Source: Sycobia sp. Sy_11
Lineage: Eukaryota; Arthropoda; Insecta; Hymenoptera; Epichrysomallidae
NCBI GenBank assembly: GCA_018907035.1
Contig: JACCIC010000004.1
Location: 7,214,001-7,278,000, forward strand
Length of the DNA: 64,000 bases
Reading direction: 5' to 3'
In this document: positions 13,455-27,211 of the stretch, piece after piece
Numbering within the stretch: position 1 is the first letter of the stretch
Layout of the letters: each line of letters starts with the position of its first letter
Translations under genes and position numbers: made by a program
Notes under the pieces: model-generated
Told to the model about the DNA's origin: nothing
What the model saw: the letters and a program-made list of their open reading frames with translations, nothing else
Databases searched by the model: none

Positions 13455-14799
13455 TTAACATATTGTACCTGGAGAAGGATTTATCTCTATGACTAAATTT
13501 GGCAACGCAGAATATTCGACATATTTATTAAACACAAAATTACAAGAAACATTTACTATTATATCGAAAACTTTCTACATAACAGAGCAATAAAAGTAAA
13601 AGTTAGCAATAAATACTCACTCCCGCTAAATTTAGATAATAGAGTTCCCCATGGGTCAGTAATCAGTGTAACAATTTTTCTACTAGCAATTCTTTACGAA
13701 GAGGTAAAATATAAAAATCATAGAAGAAATTGTATTCAAAGAAGACTATTCAAAATAGACCGGAATTAAAACATCCAAAACAAAAACCAAAGCTATAATT
13801 TTTAAGAAAAAATAATAAAAAATAATAAGAAAATAGATGACCTGAAACTAATATATAGGAAACGAAAAAATTCAAATTGTTGATGAAATTAAAATTTTAG
13901 GTTTAATATACAAGTATATTAGTATAAGTGAATTAAATTGGCAAGCACACAAACAAACGCTTAAAAATCACTGCCTGTCACGACTAAACATTTAAAAAAA
14001 AACATTTTAAAACGCGTAGAAAAGTCTGATTCAACCAAAAATCGACTATGGATGTGTAGCGTACGGATCAACATCTAACAATACTCTACAAAAACTCGAA
14101 ACAATAATTAATATGAGTATGAGAATTTCCTTAGGCGTTTACAGAACGAGCCCAATAATCAGCAATTGAAGTGAAATAGACGTGTTTCCACTATATCTAA
14201 GACGAAAAATATTCACCTTAAAATATGCAATACGATTATTATGTTCACCTATGAATCAAGCCTACTATATCATAAATCAAAAAATAGATGCAAGATATCA
14301 TCAAACAAACATCTATCATTTGATACAAGAGTAAACATATATTTGAAGGAACTAAACATACCATTCCCAAAAGAGATACCTGAAAATACGAATGATATTG
14401 ATAAACCGATAGATTAATACTATACACTAATTAAAACGCAAGCAAAACAAATGCGGTGACAACTGTGGAAAGAGAAAACAATAATACAATAAAACTTTCA
14501 AAAATTAAATCAGAGATATCTGACAAAATTCTAGCCATCAATTTTCCAAGAAGAGACCAAGTATTAATAAACAGATTACGTATAGGACACACCAAATTAA
14601 CACACCAACATCTAATCAACAAAGATAAGAAAAGTGAATGTAAGAAATTCAAGAAATTAATCGATGTGGAACACATTTTACTAGAGTGCTCAACATATAA
14701 AAACGAGAGAAACAGTCCAATTCTATATAAACAAATAATAACTGACCAGTTTAGGAAACAATTAGGCCTTATTTTAGAAACAAACAATTTTTGGATCTG
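13455..14799 (+). pseudogene. LINE ORF2 reverse transcriptase 3' part and C-terminus
   Basis: After the nested element the frame continues with NRAIKVKVSNKYSLPLNLDN and RVPHGSVIS (normally VPQGSVLSP), then KTKAIIF and IKILGLIYKYISISELNWQ (the GL-D-LNW thumb block). It ends with RLRIGHTKLTHQHLI and DVEHILLECSTYKNER, the usual C-terminal cysteine-histidine region. The YADD catalytic block and the NQFGFR block are missing, probably by internal deletion. The last ~90 bases overlap the inverted repeat arm at 14,705-15,135. Confidence 0.8.
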
Positions 14800-15135
14800 A
14801 TAAATTTGAAAAATCATTTCAGCAGATATAGTAAAGCTATCTTATCTTCCTTCAGCAGAAATAAGCTTCAAAATACACGATCACACGAGGTGTCGACCGC
14901 GCATGAGGCTTCGCCGTCATTTTTTCTTGAAATATAGATTTTATTATAAAATTTATTTCATTTTCTCGAAAAATAACCATTTTGGGGAAAATATGGGCCT
15001 TATTTCGGAAATGGCCGACTTTAGATCCGATAGTCTCGAAAAATCAAAAATTCAGCGCGTCTATAAAAATATAGTAACACCAAATTATCTAGCGCATCTT
15101 GAATTTGCTACGACAGCTCTCCCGCGCACCTAGAC
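14705..15135 (-). repeat. inverted copy of the ~185 bp repeat
   Basis: On the minus strand 14,815-14,705 closely matches 8,550-8,665, including TTTCTAAAATAAGGCCTAAT and CCTAAACTGGT. Likewise 15,135-14,905 matches the first unit at 8,283-8,465, with GTAGCAAATTCAAG, TGTTACTATAT and CCAAAATGG in common. The units keep the same order from outside to inside, so the two arms form a long imperfect inverted repeat around the LINE. Confidence 0.65.
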
Positions 15136-15406
15136 CATTCAATTGAATGTACTTTTTTTTAAAGGTGCATGATCGCAGTTACTTCGCTGCAATTTCACTG
15201 CAAGGCTGCTGTGATCATGCAGAAATTTGAACGTATGATCGCAATTGCGATTTAAAAGATCTGGGCACTTTATGCTCGTGTGATCTCACTGCAAGGCTAA
15301 ATGTGCTTTGGCTTTGTAAATATGAATTTTGAAAGTGCATGCTTAAGACAAAAACATGTCAGATCAATTATTATAAATTAGATTTTTTAAAAGATTGATA
15401 TATATA

Positions 15407-16336
15407 CCATCTGATCAAATTTGACCACGAATAGTGCATTTAAACTCGCTCAAACTGAATCGGTAAAATTTTTTTTCCTATATTGGTACAACCTTTCTTG
15501 CCCGTGTGAAATTTAAGAGCCACATCTGCATTAGTATGTGTTTGTCAGCTGTTTGTTTACGATGCAAAAAGTTTGTCTGGCGATATTGACTATGGACTCA
15601 TTGTGCATTCCCCGATGTGGATTTTTGAGTTTCGGAAAGAGGAAAAAGTCACAGGAAGCCAAATCTGGCGAATACGGTGGCTGAGCGATGACTTTCATTT
15701 CGTGTTTGGCCAAGAAATTAGACACAATCATGCTGGAATATGCCAGCGCATTATCGTGGAGAAAAAACCATGAATTGTCTGCCCACAAATCCGCTTATTT
15801 ACGACAAATTGCTTCACCTAGACGTCTCAAAACGGCCAAGTAGTACTCCTTATTGACCGTTTGAACTTCTAGAACGAATTCATGGTGAACCACCCCATAG
15901 TAATCGAAAAAAACAATGAGCATCACCTTGATTTTCGGTAGATGGGCGACTTGCATGAGGCCAGTTTTCGACGACTTCACAGCCTTTACTGAATGCTCCG
16001 TACCACTCAAATACTTGCGTTCGTGATAAAGTAGAGTCCTCAAAACACTTCTAACTACTCAAAACACAACATTTTCTACGATTCCGTAGCCGTAATTCCA
16101 TTGAAAACGCAAAATTCAAGCAAACTCGTTAATTAACTTTTTTTCCATAGTCAATATCGCCAGACAAGCTTTTTGTGTCATAAACAAACAGCTGACAAAC
16201 CCATTAATGGAGATATGGCGATCAAATTTCACACGAACATCAAGAAAGGTTGTACCAATATAGGAAAAAAAATTTAACGATTCAGTTTAAGTGCGGAGTT
16301 TAAATGCACCAGTCCTGGTCAAATTTGATCATATGG
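15407..16336 (-). mobile_element. mariner-like element with ~190 bp terminal inverted repeats
   Basis: The ends read CCAT...ATGG and are flanked by TA on both sides (15,405-15,406 and 16,337-16,338), as expected for Tc1/mariner. The arms 15,407-15,597 and 16,145-16,336 match each other inverted, with GATCAAATTTGACCA, TTGGTACAACCTTTCTTG and TCTGGCGATATTGACTATGG shared. Such long arms are unusual for mariner. The interior holds a shortened transposase relic. Confidence 0.85.
15600..16120 (-). pseudogene. mariner transposase with large internal deletion
   Basis: Minus-strand frames give NGITATESSKM and STLSRTQVFEWYGAF (helix-turn-helix region), then jump to KVMLIVFFDYYGVVHHEF, VNKEYYLAVLRRLGEAICRK, SWFFLHDNALAYSS and PPYSPDLASCDFFLFPKLK. 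The last two hold the second and third catalytic aspartates of a mariner DDD triad; the part between the HTH region and KVMLIVFF, with the first aspartate, is mostly gone. Frameshifts also break it. Confidence 0.85.
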
Positions 16337-16338
16337 TA

Positions 16339-19300
16339 TCTACAATTGAATGGACTTTGATCCACAATCCAGTCCTAGATCTGCGATTTTCGCTAAAAAG
16401 TAGACTCATTTTATAAAATTCAAAAATATTTATGAGGACTTACAATTTATAAGATATTGATAAGATAAATGGAACAAAACTTGTAAAATAACACACAGCG
16501 CTTATCGCTTTTCACCATGTAACACAAAATTTCTTAGTTTAACAGGATTTATTTTGAAGCTTAAGAATTGTTCTATTTAAACTTTAATATATATATATAA
16601 TGTTATTTCTTTCCAAATTCAGAATGAAATATAAGAATTTTTATTTAAAAAGCAAACCAATCAGTTGACGTTCAAATGATTTCAATTATATGACTTCGAA
16701 AGTATTTATCAAGGTTACCTTGAGAAATCATCCCTTTGAAAACTTCAAACTCTTATATTCAAAAGTTTTTTATCATCTACCGCAATGGTTGCTGAAATAT
16801 TTTACTGTTATTTACATTTTTATATAGTTATGGCGTTAAAATGGGGCAGCCTGCGTAACTATAATATACAATTAGAAAAGTACTCCGTCCTAACCTCATG
16901 CTGTTATTGCTAAAAAGAACTGGCCGACCATTTAATTCAAGTGGTATTAAAACTATTACAGATATAACTGTTTTATAGAGAAATATTAAATATATATTAT
17001 AAATAAATATATATTATAAAATAGATTTTGATTTAGAAGTGCACAAAAAGCTTAAATAAAAAAGATCGCGTACGTATTTTTAAGTTTTCTTATTCTTATA
17101 CATTAATGATTTTAAACAATATATATTGATTTATTTTTCAGTTTAATTCAATTAAAGTTTTAATGAATTTAAATTCAATGACGCAATGAATAACGATAAA
17201 TTTTTGAATGTATCTTGTGATTCGGTTTAATCGGTGGCACTTCTTATATTAAATAGCCAATTATTCATAGCTTGGTAAGATGGAGATGTTAATGAACACA
17301 GTCAAGGTGTCTTTTCATAAGAGACAACGATATTCGATTAAAATCTTAACTTATTAATAAGATAGATTGCTTTCTTTAATACTCTTTCTACGTTATTACC
17401 TACTTTTATGAATAAATTAATTTATTTATTCTACGAAAAAAGTGTGATGTTTACGTGTAATACTACTGTTTTGTCTGAATGAATAATGTGATTAATGTAT
17501 TGAAAGGCTTCATATATAATATTTTTATAAAATAATTTATTTTTATGAGTAGTCTACCTGTTATTTTAAGTTAAATTGTGATAATTAATCTTTACGAATA
17601 GATCATCAATTTTTTGAATAAAAATACAGATTCAGGAGTGTGCTATCAGATGTGCAACTACACATAAGACAATAAAGATTATTTGAACTCACGATATTGA
17701 GTAAACCAACATGTACAATATTATGCAATTGAAATAAGATAAAAAAATAAATATATTTTGATTTTATCTTTTTATATACATAATATTTTTGTAAAATTTA
17801 AGCTAAAACAGTGGTATATGTTTACGACACTATTTTCTATATAGATATTAAAATACCGTATATATATATATATATATATTAATAAAAAATACTCGAAATT
17901 AATAATTAATTTTTTTTAATAGCACAAAATGTTGGAGTTAGTATGTATGTAAATAAGATGATTAAAAGCATGATGAAATTAAAAGCATTAATATTCTTAC
18001 AAGAATATTTTATTTTCGTTATATACAGTTTAGGCGCACAATAACGCTTTAATACGTTGCTTCAATTCTCTCTCTTTCTCTCTCTCGTTTACTTTCACTC
18101 TCGCTCTGAATGTTAAATAAATTACTTGAAATAAAATAATAAATATCGATTTCCTATTAATTTAAAACAACATTGCCCTTCATCGTTAAATGACTCAAAC
18201 GCTCTTCTATCTCACACTTCTCTTCTGAATCATAAACAAATGGAACATACATTAAAGCTAAATAAATGTATAGTACCTATGTATAATTAAGCCGATTCTT
18301 TATTTTTATATATTAATTAAACAAGCTTCTTTGATTTTTTAAATAAAAAATTTATACAGGGATTAAAAGTGATTTTAATTTGATTTTTTACTAGATAAAA
18401 TTATTCTTATATTTAAATTCTGTCATTTGAAAAACAATTTTTTTCAGTTTAATATTTTAATATACTGAAAAATCTCATTAGTTTCGTTTATATTTTGTTA
18501 CACTTTTGCAAAATATAATATAAAATATGTATATTTTATTTCTCTGCATAGTATTTGCAAATTTTGGTGGTCATTGAATGTTTACTTATTCCATAAGATG
18601 AAGAAATAATAGTTACAGTATACAAATTATTAAAAAAATATTTATTTTAAAGATTAGATTTTCAGAAATAAAAAGTACGAAAAGAATAGAAAAAGTATAA
18701 CTGAAAAGTGAATAATTGATAGCGTCTTTCATCTTTTCGACTAAAACATCTAATCGCATAGATTACACTCTTCCTGTTCACTTTACTTAAATATTTATGT
18801 ATACAATATTTTTTTAATCTAGAAACGCTGCTACTTTAGACGGTATTTTTTGTTTCATGTACTAGAGCTTATAATTCCTATAGAATTTCTATAGAACTGT
18901 TGCAGGTTTTTAACGAACGATTTCACATACATCTTTACATACATACCATACACTAAAAATATGTAATAATTCGACAAATAGTAAATAAAAAGTTTTAACT
19001 ACTACCATCTATATATATCTCATTTTGAAAATCAGTTATTTGCAAAAATGCGAAGATAATACAATCGATATTCTTTTTATTATTTAATTTTTTGACCTAT
19101 TATAACTTTTATTATTTGCATTAATCGATATTAAAGAAACCAATAAATTTTATTTTAAATATTATCATTGAACTTAGAAATGATAAAAAGCCAAACATGC
19201 TTCAAAATTATGATGGACGATAGTGCACTGTGCAGCGCTTGCAGTCACACCGGTCAATATGGAATGATGGCAAAATCTATAAAAATAATTATCTATGATT

Positions 19301-21636
19301 CTAAACATCTAGAATTTTCGAATTCAAAAATATCTGCTATAACGATTCTAACTTCGGTAAATTTGGTAATCTAATCAAAAGAATGTGTCGAATTTTTAAA
19401 ATTTTGAAAAACCCACAATAACTATAACATCAGTGTAAGCACTCTTATACTGTTAATAATAAATATAATATAAATAATAATAAAGTGGATATTAGGTACA
19501 AGTATACGCATAATTCATCTTTGATATATTTACAAATAATGCTTAAAGAGAAAAGAACTGATTATTTTGTCTTAATTATAGGAAACGTATAGGTGCTACC
19601 ACTTAACTTTTCTATTTAAATTAAGATCTTTATATTAAAATGCTTTAATTATAAAGTTACGATAATAAAAATGAACGTTAAGCTATTTACATGAATCGTA
19701 AAATTAGTTTCATTTAGAAATCAAGAAAAATTTGCAAGCCGCCGTTTTACCACTTCAAAATGATTCCGCTTGTACCTCTATAAATCAGCTAACCGATTGA
19801 TATTATAATGAATGTATTGGCGTACCTACTATATGTACATGACTGTGAATCTCAGATTCGCTTGAAAAAAAAATGATAATTATATCTCAGAACGAACATG
19901 AACTTTTTTGGCATCCATTGCGTTACATTATACACGGATATCAAAAATAAACTACGCATAACATGTTTTTTGTTCTTTTAAAGTTCGCTAAAAACACTTG
20001 TACGTTTATTTATAAGTATTTTAGGCCGCTGTAAAATGACTTCGGGACTTGTCGCAAAACATATAGTTTAATTCGATAATATCTGCTAAACTGAGGCCCC
20101 TGAATTTTTCATTTCACACACGTATACACATTGCGTAAATTTTATAAAACTACCTAAATAATATTAATACATTATCAATTTTTTAATCATTCCAAGGGCC
20201 CGTTCAAGCTTTATCCGTGTAAAAAATTTTTTAAATATAACAATTGATAACCATGTTTCTTTCTTTCTGATCGGATAAGTTCGCTCTAGAGGATGAGAAA
20301 TGGTAATACAAAGCGTTCGTACCTTAAAGCGCCCATTGAACTTCACTCGTTTAAATGTTAGCTTATAGATGCTGAAGAATTCAAGAATCAATACAAATCG
20401 GACTCATCATTTACTTATTTAATACCCAATTGTTCAGAATGAAAAAGATTTATATGTTTTTCACACTAAGTGAGCGAAATACAATTTTCTCAGTCTTTCT
20501 TGCTTGTGAAAAATAGATTATTCCTTCACTAGTGGGGGATGTAACAACAAATGAAATTGATCTAATATAATACCACTATATGTGGATATTAAGAGTGAGA
20601 GAATGAATTAATATGCGAAATGTATGCATTATGATATTACTATAAATATATATTGTATTCGACTGATAATCTAATATATTTTTCTCACTTAAGATACTCG
20701 TAGAAAATTGTATTATTCACCGTCGTATAAAAAAATATTGTACGCAAAATTGCAAAGAATTAAAAAATTAAAAAAAATCTTACTATACTCTCAATACTAT
20801 TTGTATTTAATGTTAATTAATGTCAAAATTAAATTAGAAAGATAATTGTCCTTAATTCAAATAATATTTCTATACAATGATGAGATAGTATTAAATTTTC
20901 TTTCCTAAATAAAATTGGCAAAACATTACTTAAGCCTACCGGGTATGGCAAAATTTTAAAAGACACTTTCGAAAATATATCTTATGAGATCAATTTTTAA
21001 ATGTTTGTTATGAATATACATAAATTTTAAGTACTAACAAACGATTTAAGGAATTAAAACAAATTAAAGATATTTGGTATATTAAACTTGTAAAATTTGA
21101 TTTCATTAGATTAACTTTGGAAAACGAAATAACAAAGTAGGTTAATCATCATCAAATTATTATTGAATTTAATACGAATATTTGCCACATGACTTTTCTG
21201 AATATTTAGCAATTTAAGCCGAGCTCCAATGTTTTGAGCATCTACATAAGTCAACGGCTCCATTTAAACGGGCGAAGTCTAATCGTGTATATATATACAA
21301 TTTGCAACTCTAAAAAAAATCCATCACCCGCTCGTGGATCAATTCATTTGCATATGTATGATGTATATATACATATACATACGAGCATATATATGCATAT
21401 AAGTCGCAACTGGTTAAGTAATAGTAAGTACGAAAGCGCGGCCGATCGCGCGAGAAAAAAAGTACATATCGAGGGAGGCTCTATTGATAAAGGCCGCCTC
21501 CCCCTCCCTTTTCCTACACCGGGTGCTAAACGAGCTGGGTGAAGCCCGAGACCTCGTGTACGAGCGGCTTCGTGTGTGAGTCGCCATGCCCGCTGGACGA
21601 GTCTGGAGGACGCTGTGATTTTGGAAACAGGCGTTC
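16339..21636. other. AT-rich DNA with LPCAT 3' UTR at its right end
   Basis: No gene, RNA or mobile element was recognised from 16.4 to about 21.2 kb. The right end below the LPCAT stop must hold the 3' UTR on the minus strand; a GC-richer patch at 21,420-21,636 belongs to it. No polyadenylation signal could be assigned with confidence. A (TA)n tract lies at about 17,859-17,880. Confidence 0.5.
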
Positions 21637-21725
21637 TCAAATGCTCTTTTTCCGCTTTGCCTCGGAACTCTCGCTGAACAGATGCTGGAGCTCGGGCCGC
21701 GTGCTCAGCACCGTCAGGACCATGT
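21637..21725 (-). CDS. LPCAT: LPCAT last exon with KKxx terminus
   Basis: The acceptor is CAACAG above 21,725. After completing an Asp codon the exon reads [19 protein letters not shown], then SEAKRKKSI and TGA at 21,637-21,639. [20 protein letters not shown] lines up with the end of EF-hand unit 2 in vertebrate LPCATs. The last four residues KKSI fit a C-terminal dilysine ER-retrieval signal, like the KKLD and KKDD ends of the mammalian enzymes. The 3' UTR continues below 21,637; its end was not determined. Confidence 0.88.
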
Positions 21726-22822
21726 CTGTTGAATTGAAAAAATAAACTTATTTTACTTATAAAATCGGCTCAACGGTTAAGAATAATATAATATAGGTTC
21801 CTAAATGGCCATTTGTGATATATATATATTAACGGACTGTTGACCGTATTTTTATACCGGTTGAGTAAAAATTGTTCTGTTTTAAAGGCTATAATGTAAA
21901 TTGTAAATTACTGCAAATTTCAATTAACCATGCCCTTTATTTATATTCATTTTCTATTCATGCAGAATTTTATGTAAATTTGTCAATTTGTGTGGAAATA
22001 AGAGCATTGTAAATGTTTTATTTGCAATTTTCAATTAGAAAACTGAGAAACTGTTTAATATATTCAACACTGCTCATCAAATATATTTGGAACGTTAATA
22101 ACAATATAGAATTCTAGAATAATTTAATAGTGTACCTAGTCGGCAGGTTAGGTTAGATTAGACAATTCATTGAAAAAGATACCAATTCTACTGTATATAT
22201 CGAAAAGAGAGACAATAATATTAATTAAAACAGAGAAACATCTTTTTAAATTAAAAAAAAAATATCTTTAGCCGATCTATAAGTTTGAAAGTAAATTTAT
22301 TAAATAAATCAGATAAAAAAAGGCATTTTAATAAATAATTACTTGTATTAAACCAGCATGAATTATATAATGTAAATGATATAATTGGATCGTAAATAAT
22401 TGTACTTAAATTGATTTTTAAGATTATGATTAAGGAGAAAAGGTTTTAGATCAGTCGTAGAACGATCCATTACTACTAAACTACGTTACATTTTTTCATA
22501 TCTCTAAAACTATTCCATAATCAATCGAATTATTGATTGTATTATTGACATATAGATATATATTAATATTTAACCCATTATTCATTTGACATATAAAAAA
22601 AGTAAAAAAATAGCTCATTTTTCGTATCATATAAAAGTATATTAGTTTATGCATACCATGACTAACAGTATTGCAATTGAATTCCCTCGAAATCTGTTGG
22701 AAAATTCTGTCTGATTCCTCTGGACCTATGCTCAGTGAAAGCAACAACGCTTTTCTCAATTCCAAGGAATTTAACGAATAGTTTGCATTAGATTTACAAA
22801 CCTAAAATAAATTGATTAATAT

Positions 22823-22890
<68 letters not shown>

Positions 22891-24309
22891 ATATAAACCA
22901 TTACTAGATTCTTTTTTTAATATTCTACCGTTTAAATTTCAATATTTTATTTCATTATGCAATTTCTATTCCACTATTTAATGATAAAATTAGTTTAGAA
23001 GTTAAAAATTTCATAAACTTATTGAAAACATACAAGATCATTTGTTAGATATATTGCATTACGTTTGCAAGCAAAATATTTTCAAAAATAAATTTTTAAG
23101 TAGAATTGACTTTATTTCGATAAAAAGTAAGAATTTATTGTTAACAGTTTATAAAATATATAAAAGATTATAAGAACTTTTTTTACTGACATTTCTGTTT
23201 CATCAGCTTTTTGTTAAATTTTTTTACCAATTTAATTTAGCCAAATGTTAATTAACTTCAAAATTTACAAGAATACTCATTATTGGCATTAGTTTATGAT
23301 TGGTTTACGATATTTCTCGCAAATTCATTTTATAAATTCTATATTAATACCAACCTCGAATGCAGTTCTGACCATGTCTAGCTCCGTGTTTGCGTTCGCT
23401 ATTGCCATAACGGTGAAAACGTATTCTTCAAAATCGATGACCCCACGATTATGCTGTCGAAAGAGTAAAATTTTCGTGTCAAAATCATTTGTACAAAGCC
23501 AAATATTACAAAATAAATTAACGCCTTAAATTTCGCGCCTGACCTTATCGTTAATTTTGAATAAATACTGAGCAGACTGATTGTTCTCGTCCAGCATGAG
23601 AAGTTGCGCAAATTTGTGAAAATCGACCATATCCGGAAGACCGTGGCAATTTTTCTGCACCAATTCCTCTTCTGTGTTCTCCTTAAGTAGCCTGCAAAAT
23701 TTGAGTGTTATGAATCACCGAGTAAGCAGTTTCTACGTATCGCAATGCTAAGTTAATTGCATTTTTAGTGTTTGAGAAAATCTCCATCTTTGCAAGTGAA
23801 ATTTTTTTTCAAAACCAATAAATAAAAAGTACAGTTTCGATTTTTTTTATCATTTATAATCAAATAAATGATTGATTGAAATCATTAAATTAAAATTCGT
23901 TATCCAAAAAGAAAAATTGAGAACAAGAAGAAATATAAATAATAAATAAATGAAATTTTATATCTTTCGTTAAATATTGCACTTGTGAAATTGGACATTT
24001 ATACCCAAATCATTATGAGTTTTCGTATATTTACGTCCAAGAATTTATTAAGAAGAAGAAATAGGGCCACTGCCCTTATTAGCCAAACTTACCCAAGCTT
24101 GAAACGAAGCTTATGCGTCTCAACGATCGTCGAGGCGTTCGGTATGTGCAGCTGGTGCGCCTTACTGATTATTCGGCAATCGTCGTAGGTGTAATCCGAA
24201 ACGGGAATTTTCAGCGCTCTAATGTTCAAAAGCAAACAGAAGCGTCGTAATTTACAGTTTAGCCTTGCACCCGTGTGCGAATGAAAAAAGTCAGGGATAG
24301 CAATTTTTT

Positions 24310-24373
<64 letters not shown>

Positions 24374-27023
24374 AAATAGCAAATATCAAAATCTGTGATT
24401 TTCTTTTAAGAAGCTAGTTATTATATGTTAGACATTATCGAACTATTTCAATTTTTATTTCATTCCAGAAGCTTCGTTTCTGTAATACGAAATACGAATA
24501 AATCACAATCAACAAATATATTGAAATCACTTGATTAAAATATATGATTATTAAATAATTATTTTGAACGGCTATCGACTCGCAAAATTAAAAAATTGCA
24601 TGGGCAAATATTTTGCTTGAACTATTGCTAATAAAAATTACTAATAAAATGAAATATTATACTAATTCTTTTTTTATTCTATAACATCCGGCATTTACTT
24701 ATTTCTATTTCAAACTTGACTTATGTGAATGCAATTAGTGTATCAAATAACTATATTGATTCATAATGAAAAATATAATTGTTATATTATTGTCAATTGA
24801 AATAGCTTGTTCAAATTTAATGTCGTTAAGTTACAGATTATGAAATAAGCCAGAGATTCTGAAGCTCTTATACTTCGTAGAATAACTTATATATTAAAAT
24901 ATTATAAAAATATCTGCGTATTAAAAATATTAAAGATATATTAATTACAATCCAGAATTTCTGAATAAATTATTTTAATTTTACACGAACATCGCAAGAT
25001 TTTAATTTATTGATAAACTTTTCGAGTCAGAAGATCTCGGTTCGGTACAGCTATATTAAGATATCAACAATTATTAGTGCGAACATGTATTATGTTCATA
25101 ATATGCCCAAAATATATTGCGAAATCTGATATTCCTACAGTGTACAACCTACATAATGGGCCAATTTAATCGAAGCACCAAAATATGTCAGTTAGTAGGT
25201 TAAAAAATTGTTTAAGTGATGTGAATCAAGATAATGGAGATCATTTGACTGGACTCATAACTTTGACAATGAGATCAAATTTGAAGGTGATTTAATAGTC
25301 ACAGTCATTATTTAAATTAGAATCACTTATATTAAGTCTCGGATTCTGAAAAAGAGGAAACTCTGCATTAAAACAATTATTCAATTTTTATATATCTGGT
25401 AATGCTTAGTTTCATAGCTTCGTTTTACTCAAATTTTTCTCCTCTTTCAGAATGTCAAAATTATCGAGAAAAATAGGGACTCCTATTTAAAAAAAAAAAG
25501 TAATGATAATAATAGCCTTCAAATAAGATTGGACATTGATTCCCACGTCAGTAGGTTATCAATACAGTCAGATGACCTCGAGATGCCGAATAATTTTTGT
25601 TGTTTATAATAATTTTTACTATTCTCGTGCACCGATTGAAGTGGTCCACTCTGTGTATACTCATAGTTTACGCACAGGTATCTTTCAAATAAATATATAC
25701 AATTGAATTCCATCTTTACGCGTGATAATTATACAACTCATCGAATTTAAACATCCCATTGCATCAAAATTTGATATATACATTACTAGACTACTGCGAA
25801 AGCTTTATCAGTCTTAATGTTTTGTCAGCGAATTATTTTTTTTTTTTTATATTTAATTTTGGAACACGTTGGACTGTACTTACTCGGCCATCAGGCGTCG
25901 CACGTTATTGGCGTACAGCTTCGGATCCAGTTTTTCGGCCTCGCTCGGCTTGTAGACGGGGAGAAATTCGATTTCGCAGCTGGTGTTCAATTGCGTGAGG
26001 GTCAGCCACAGCAGTTTCAATCTGTCAAAGTGACGGAAAGCGCGTACTTTATATAGGATATACTGTGTATTGTTTAATGGTTGCTGCACGATTTCAAAAC
26101 ATTGGAAAAATTCCATGTTTTATATAAGTCAAATTTTGTATGGCAATCTAATGGAACGGTGGAAATCGTATTGCGGGAACTGATGATTAGATATTACACG
26201 GCTATCTACAATGCTGGATTATGAATCCACAATAAAAAAAAACAGATCTTTTTAATGAAAGTTTATAACAAAAAAGAAGAATAGAAAAATTATTTTAAAA
26301 GTTTTTAAGTTGTAATTTTTTTTGTTTAATGTAAAATTAAATCCGCGTTCGAATCTACGACACGAGGACTCTTTATGCGGAAAGTGAGTTTAGCCAATCT
26401 AACCTATACTAGATTAAAATTTTGATATATCGATACATATTCTTTTTCTTCAATAAATTAATAGTTACTTAACTTTTCGGTGTTCCGCGACGTTTCGCGT
26501 TGTATTTATTATTAATTTTTATAGAAACTTCGTTAATAAAGTCAATTGAAATTCCGCTTTCGTTCAAGGCTTAAACGAACGATTCCCGTATGCCTATCCA
26601 TAATAACGTACGTAAATTTGGTCGAATTCCAATTGACAACAACTGTTAGACAATAAATACGCGTTGCTAGATGTACTTAAAATTATTTCGATTTAAATCT
26701 CATTATTTCATGGAATCTAGCATTAATAGTATGGTTTTTCATTGCAAAAAACAATCCGTTTAACTAATTGTAAATAAGAATGTATACTATATCTTTACAA
26801 AGGTATATAGCCTCAAATTCTAAAATTTTCTATAGAATATATTTTGGAGATAATCACAGTTATCCCATTATCAATCCCGAACAAAGAATCCGCCATACTA
26901 TCTATCCGAAAGCCTTTCCGGATAAGTTTAAATTGAAATTTATACGATCAAGTCTCCGATCTTCCATACTTTTATTTTATTTCACGCAATCATGAAACCT
27001 GTAGTGCAACAATATCGGGCTTG

Positions 27024-27069
<46 letters not shown>

Positions 27070-27155
27070 CTTTTAAAAATTCGTCGACTAATAGAAATGG
27101 GAGCTCGAAGGAAAAATCAATTCGTTTATAGCCGACTTTCTTTTTTTCGGATACC

Positions 27156-27211
<56 letters not shown>

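Noticed and set aside
21234..21542. Plus-strand frame next to the LPCAT stop
   Set aside because: It lies opposite the LPCAT 3' UTR, starts without ATG and has no recognisable content.
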